NCBI RefSeq assembly: GCF_023509525.1
Contig: NZ_JAKNCJ010000009.1
Coordinates: 23,976 to 87,975, forward strand
Direction: 5' to 3'
DNA from: Brachybacterium equifaecis
GTDB lineage: Bacteria; Actinomycetota; Actinomycetes; Actinomycetales; Dermabacteraceae
Length of the DNA: 64,000 bases
The notes under the pieces are model-generated. The model saw only the letters and a list, made by a program, of their open reading frames with translations, was not told where the DNA came from and searched no databases. The position numbers and the translations under genes are program-made. This document shows, in pieces, positions 60,959 to 64,000 of the stretch. Each line of letters opens with the position of its first letter. The first letter of the stretch is position 1.

Positions 60959-62235
60959 GGCAGCTCCTTGATGTCGTCCTCGAGCTGCTCTGCTGCAGGA
61001 CGATGCTTAGCGGTGACGTCGATCTGGCCGGTGACCGCGGCGGTGATGAGTGCCGCGCGGCGCTCCTTGGCAAGGTTAATGGCACGGGCGATTTCGGTCT
61101 CGGTGGCGCGGGCCTCGCTCCCACTGCGATCAAGCCGGTCTGCGATCTCTGTCTGCTCTGAAAGAGCGAGGAGGGGTACCGGGGTGACAGCGACTTTCTC
61201 AGCTGTGAAGTGAGGCATGGATGTTGTTGCGGCGACCGACTTTATGTACCCTCGCACTCGAAGGAGTATCAGCGAGTAAGTGATGAACCGGCCGTCGACC
61301 CCCGGTCGGGGGCGTACTCGGACGATCGAGTTCTGGAAGCCGGTGTCCGGAATGTCTTCCGGGAGGTAGGCGGCTCGACCGTACCCGCCTTGCCCGCCTT
61401 CGACGATGATGACGTCACCACCCCGAAGGTCGAGAGCTTCCTTTTCGGCGTTCGTGAACCTCATTGTCTTCACGTCCGTGAGGTCGATTCTCCCGAGGGG
61501 CTGAACGTTGGCGGCTCGGAGATATCGGTGGGTCTCGCCGGGCTCGCGGTTCCGGCTCGAATCGAGCATCTTGCCAAGGGTGATGGTTCCTAGGCGCTTA
61601 ATGGGTGCAAGGCCATTGCCGCTGGTTAGGCCATCAGCGCGTTGCGGGTAGGGGATTCTTGCGGATAGCTCGCTCTCGAACCGTTCTGAGGTACGCTCGG
61701 CCAGCGCGGACAGCTCGTGGATTAGGATGTCAATCTCGGTGGTCTCGTGGTCGAGGTAGTCGACGATGGCGTGCTGACGCTCAAGTCCGGGGAGCGGAAC
61801 TTCCAGGTCGCGGACGAAGGGTTCCGCGACGCGTCGAAGTCCCCCTGCTCCGGTCATGGACGAAATAGCGGGCGCGCGGAAGGTGTCCGACTGGAGGAGC
61901 CACGCAAGGTAGTCGCGGGAGACGCCGGGGCGGGGCCTCAGAACCGTCAGCTCGGTCGTGGCGAACGCGGGCCCCTTGAGTTCACTGCCGACCAACCCCT
62001 TTCCGTTCTCGAAGCACGGAGTCACTTTCGCGTAGGCGACATCGGTCGGCTCGACATACGAGTAGCCGGAGAGCAGGTCATCGACGGGCCGGAGGGCGGG
62101 CTCGGAGGGAGCTCCGAACTCGTGGATCGCCTCCATCGGGTACAGCGGGAACTTGCTCGTCGATCCCCGCACGCTGCTCGGGGGAGATGGGTTGAACTCC
62201 GCGGCGAATCGGAGGCGCGTGGTTGGGTGCTTCAC
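60955..62235 (-). CDS. hsdS: Type I restriction enzyme, specificity subunit (HsdS)
   Basis: Target-recognition subunit of 426 residues with two target-recognition domains. The first (~1-150) and second (~205-360) share the pattern of beta-rich recognition then helix; the two conserved helices are ERQHAIVDYLDHETTEIDIL (near 180) and LSEQTEIADRLDRSGSEARA (near 370), the repeated spacer region that sets the gap of a bipartite site. GTG start overlapping the hsdM stop by four bases. The A/T content is higher in the variable domains than in the spacer helices, as usual for exchanged domains. Confidence 0.9.
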   Translation of the reverse strand: MKHPTTRLRFAAEFNPSPPSSVRGSTSKFPLYPMEAIHEFGAPSEPALRPVDDLLSGYSYVEPTDVAYAKVTPCFENGKGLVGSELKGPAFATTELTVLRPRPGVSRDYLAWLLQSDTFRAPAISSMTGAGGLRRVAEPFVRDLEVPLPGLERQHAIVDYLDHETTEIDILIHELSALAERTSERFESELSARIPYPQRADGLTSGNGLAPIKRLGTITLGKMLDSSRNREPGETHRYLRAANVQPLGRIDLTDVKTMRFTNAEKEALDLRGGDVIIVEGGQGGYGRAAYLPEDIPDTGFQNSIVRVRPRPGVDGRFITYSLILLRVRGYIKSVAATTSMPHFTAEKVAVTPVPLLALSEQTEIADRLDRSGSEARATETEIARAINLAKERRAALITAAVTGQIDVTAKHRPAAEQLEDDIKELP

Positions 62236-63878
62236 CCCTTCACCTCCTCAAGCCGAGCCCGGATCCGCCCCAGCACCTCGTCAAGGTCACGGTCGATCTC
62301 CTCGAGCGACCTGGGCGACACGTACTCGTAGAAGTGCCGCGTGAAGGGGATCTCCGCGCCCTCCTTGGTCTTGGCGTGGTCGATCCAGGCGTCCGGCACG
62401 AAGGGGATCACCTCGCGCTGCAGGTAGTCCTCCACGTCCTCGTCCCAGGGAACGTTCTCCGTGTCCCGCAGGGACGCGTCGGCCTCGGGCTGCCCGCCTT
62501 TGCCGGTCACCAGCTCGCCCTGCTCATCGTGCTCGCTCAGCTCGCTGATCAGCACCTTCATCTGTGCGGGGGTGAGCTTCACGCCGTGCTCGTCCAGCGC
62601 CGCGCGCACCGCCTTAGTGAACTCGTCCCGGCTGGTCGAGACCACGCCCGCACTGCTCTCTGCGAGGTCATCGAGGGCATTGCGCAGCGCCGTCTGCTGA
62701 TCGTCGGCCAGTTTCGCGAACTGCTTCGCCGCGAGCGCCCGCTCGATCCGCTCGGGGCTCGCGGCATAGTTCCGCCGCATGGGCCGCTCTACCGTGATGG
62801 TGCGGTAGAAGAAGTCCTCGCATCCGAAGATCTTCGAGTGCTTCGACTCCTCGAACGCCCCGTAGAGCTTCGTGATCTGCTCGATGTGCTCCTTGGTCAG
62901 GTAGCGGCGTTTGGAGCCCACGGACTTCCGCATCTTCGCGAACATGCCGGTCGCGTCGATGAGCTGCACCTTCCCGCGGCGCTCCGGGGCCTTGTCCTTC
63001 GCGAGGATCCACACGTAGGTGGCGATGCCGGTGTTGTAGAACATGTCGGTGGGCAGGGCGATGATCGCCTCGAGGAAGTCGTTCTCCAGCACCCACTTGC
63101 GGATGTTCGACTCGCCGGAGCCCGCCCCGCCCGTGAACAGCGGGGAGCCGTTCAGCACGATCGCGCCGCGGCCGGCCGTGTGGTTCGGCTCCTCGGGCTT
63201 CGCCTCATGCAGCGTCGAGATCAGGTGCATGAGGAACAGCAGCGACCCGTCGGAGACTCGTGGCAGGCCTGCGCCGAAGCGGCCCGCGAAACCGCGCACC
63301 GTGTGTTCTTCCTCCACGACCTTCTTCGACTGCTTCCAGTCCACGCCGAACGGCGGGTTCGAGAGCCCGTAGTGGAACTTCTGCCCGCGGAAGGCGGGGT
63401 TCGTGAGGGTGTTGCCGAGCACGATGTTGTCGATCGGCTGGCCCTTCACCACCATGTCGGCCTTGCAGATCGCGTACGAGGCGGGGTTGATCTCCTGGCC
63501 CAGCAGGCTCACCTGCGCGTTGCGGTTGAAGTCGGTGATCCTGTCGTCGGCGACCGACAGCATGCCGCCGGTGCCCGCCGTCGGGTCATAGACGCTGCGC
63601 ACCACGTGGTCGCGGCCCAGCGTGCGATCGCCATCGAGGAGCACCGTCACCATCAGCTCGATCACCTCGCGCGGGGTGAAGTGCTCACCGGCGGTCTCGT
63701 TGCTGGCCTCGGCGAACTTGCGGATCAGCTCCTCGAAGATGTGCCCCATCTGTTCGTTCGAGACCGTGCCCGGGTGGAGATCCACCTTCGCGAAGTGCTG
63801 CAGCACCTGCAGCAGCAGATCGTTCTGTGCGAGCTCGACGATGGTGTCCTCGAGCTTGTACTTCTCGAAGATGTCCCG
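62232..63878 (-). pseudogene. hsdM: Type I methyltransferase HsdM, 5' end removed by an IS element
   Basis: The remaining ~548 codons read into the frame from RDIFEKYKLEDTIVELAQND and continue through HsdM. SAM-binding is DPTAGTGGML and catalysis NPPFGVDW, both intact. FTPREVIELMV precedes them. The N-terminal helical domain (about the first 130 residues in full-length HsdM, which binds DNA with HsdS) is missing: at 63879 the sequence changes to IS sequence with its own transposase stop. The first usable start is a GTG at 63806, inside the gene. N6-adenine methylation is therefore probably lost, unless a truncated protein is made or this element is excised. Confidence 0.75.
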
Positions 63879-64000
63879 GGGCCTTGACCCTCGATCGTGG
63901 ACACGGCGTCGGTTCGGTTATGCCGCTTCCGCGAGGGTAGCGGACGTGGTCGCCGCGTAGGCGTTCTCGTAGTTGTTCGGGGTGATCTGGCCGATCGCGG
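63879..64000 (-). mobile_element. End of an IS3-like insertion sequence, continuing past the window
   Basis: Sequence begins where hsdM coding breaks off, with GGCCTTGACCCTCGATCGTG and onwards, and contains a transposase end. The terminal inverted repeat and target duplication cannot be confirmed because the far end is outside the window. Confidence 0.6.
63918..64000 (-). CDS. IS3-like transposase, C-terminal end only (partial)
   Basis: Only the last 26 codons are in the window, starting at the right edge and ending in TAA. They read IGQITPNNYENAYAATTSAT, like the final turn of IS3-family transposase OrfB (RRLHSALGYxxPxxYE). The gene runs towards hsdM, its stop about 40 bases before the junction. 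Too short for firm family placement. Confidence 0.5.
   Translation of the reverse strand, partial: AIGQITPNNYENAYAATTSATLAEAA

Overview
The window reads as chromosome from a high-GC Actinomycetota. Codon third positions are overwhelmingly G/C, genes are dense with frequent 4-base ATGA/GTGA overlaps, and many starts look leaderless. The gene content (GPP34 proteins, YhgE/Pip protein, Pr6Pr membrane protein, WYL regulator, cyclophilin next to rhomboid) suggests a Micrococcales lineage such as Brachybacterium/Dermabacteraceae. That placement is inference from gene content, not from a marker gene.

Layout. 0-9 kb: an APH-fold kinase; a CotH-type Tat lipoprotein gene broken by one in-frame amber codon; a DUF4282 membrane protein; a fatty-acid desaturase; a 45-residue acidic protein; a tandem pair of GPP34 (GOLPH3-like) genes; and a coupled pair of a GlgC-family nucleotidyltransferase and a Pr6Pr membrane protein. 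9-17 kb: an AI-2E-family exporter, small VOC and SRPBCC proteins, an aldo/keto reductase, an aldehyde dehydrogenase and a DHA2 drug-type exporter. 17-26 kb: an ADP-ribosylglycohydrolase, a one-piece PTS EIICBA sugar transporter, a TauE/SafE exporter, a PadR regulator, a TetR/NAD(P)-binding-protein divergent pair with visible operators, and dihydroxyacetone kinase dhaKL without dhaM. 26-33 kb: a HipBA toxin-antitoxin pair with two matching palindromes, a WYL regulator divergent from DinB-like proteins, glpX and a Gfo/Idh/MocA oxidoreductase. 33-43 kb: a giant YhgE/Pip protein, an MFS carrier, an amylosucrase, a methyltransferase, TerC and GluQRS. 43-55.6 kb: a membrane-anchored Lys/Ala-rich protein, cyclophilin and zinc-ribbon rhomboid (a pair usually near the actinobacterial origin), a DnaA-box-bearing intergenic region, pcp, a serine hydrolase, a GH25 lysozyme, pdxH, and a thiolase/acyl-CoA dehydrogenase pair.

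55.6-64 kb is an accessory island on the minus strand. It is a type I restriction-modification operon (hsdM-hsdS-hsdR, each overlapping the next by 4 bases) followed by a visibly A+T-richer gene encoding a DUF4365 PD-(D/E)XK nuclease-like domain fused to TPR-like repeats. The 5' part of hsdM is replaced by the end of an IS3-like element that runs off the window, so the modification subunit is probably dead or truncated. The linked nuclease-TPR gene is the best candidate for a poorly described defence component.

Between genes lie three families of dispersed palindromes. (1) Four copies of a roughly 50-bp hairpin built round GGTACCTTTCGC. (2) Seven copies of a roughly 76-bp hairpin with a CACGTG/GACGTG stem and CCAG or TCAG at the tip. 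(3) A tandem pair whose loops and bases are conserved while 7 of 21 stem pairs differ, every change compensated on the other arm. They sit mainly after stop codons and probably form RNA or DNA hairpins; some may terminate transcription. No tRNA, rRNA or CRISPR array was seen.
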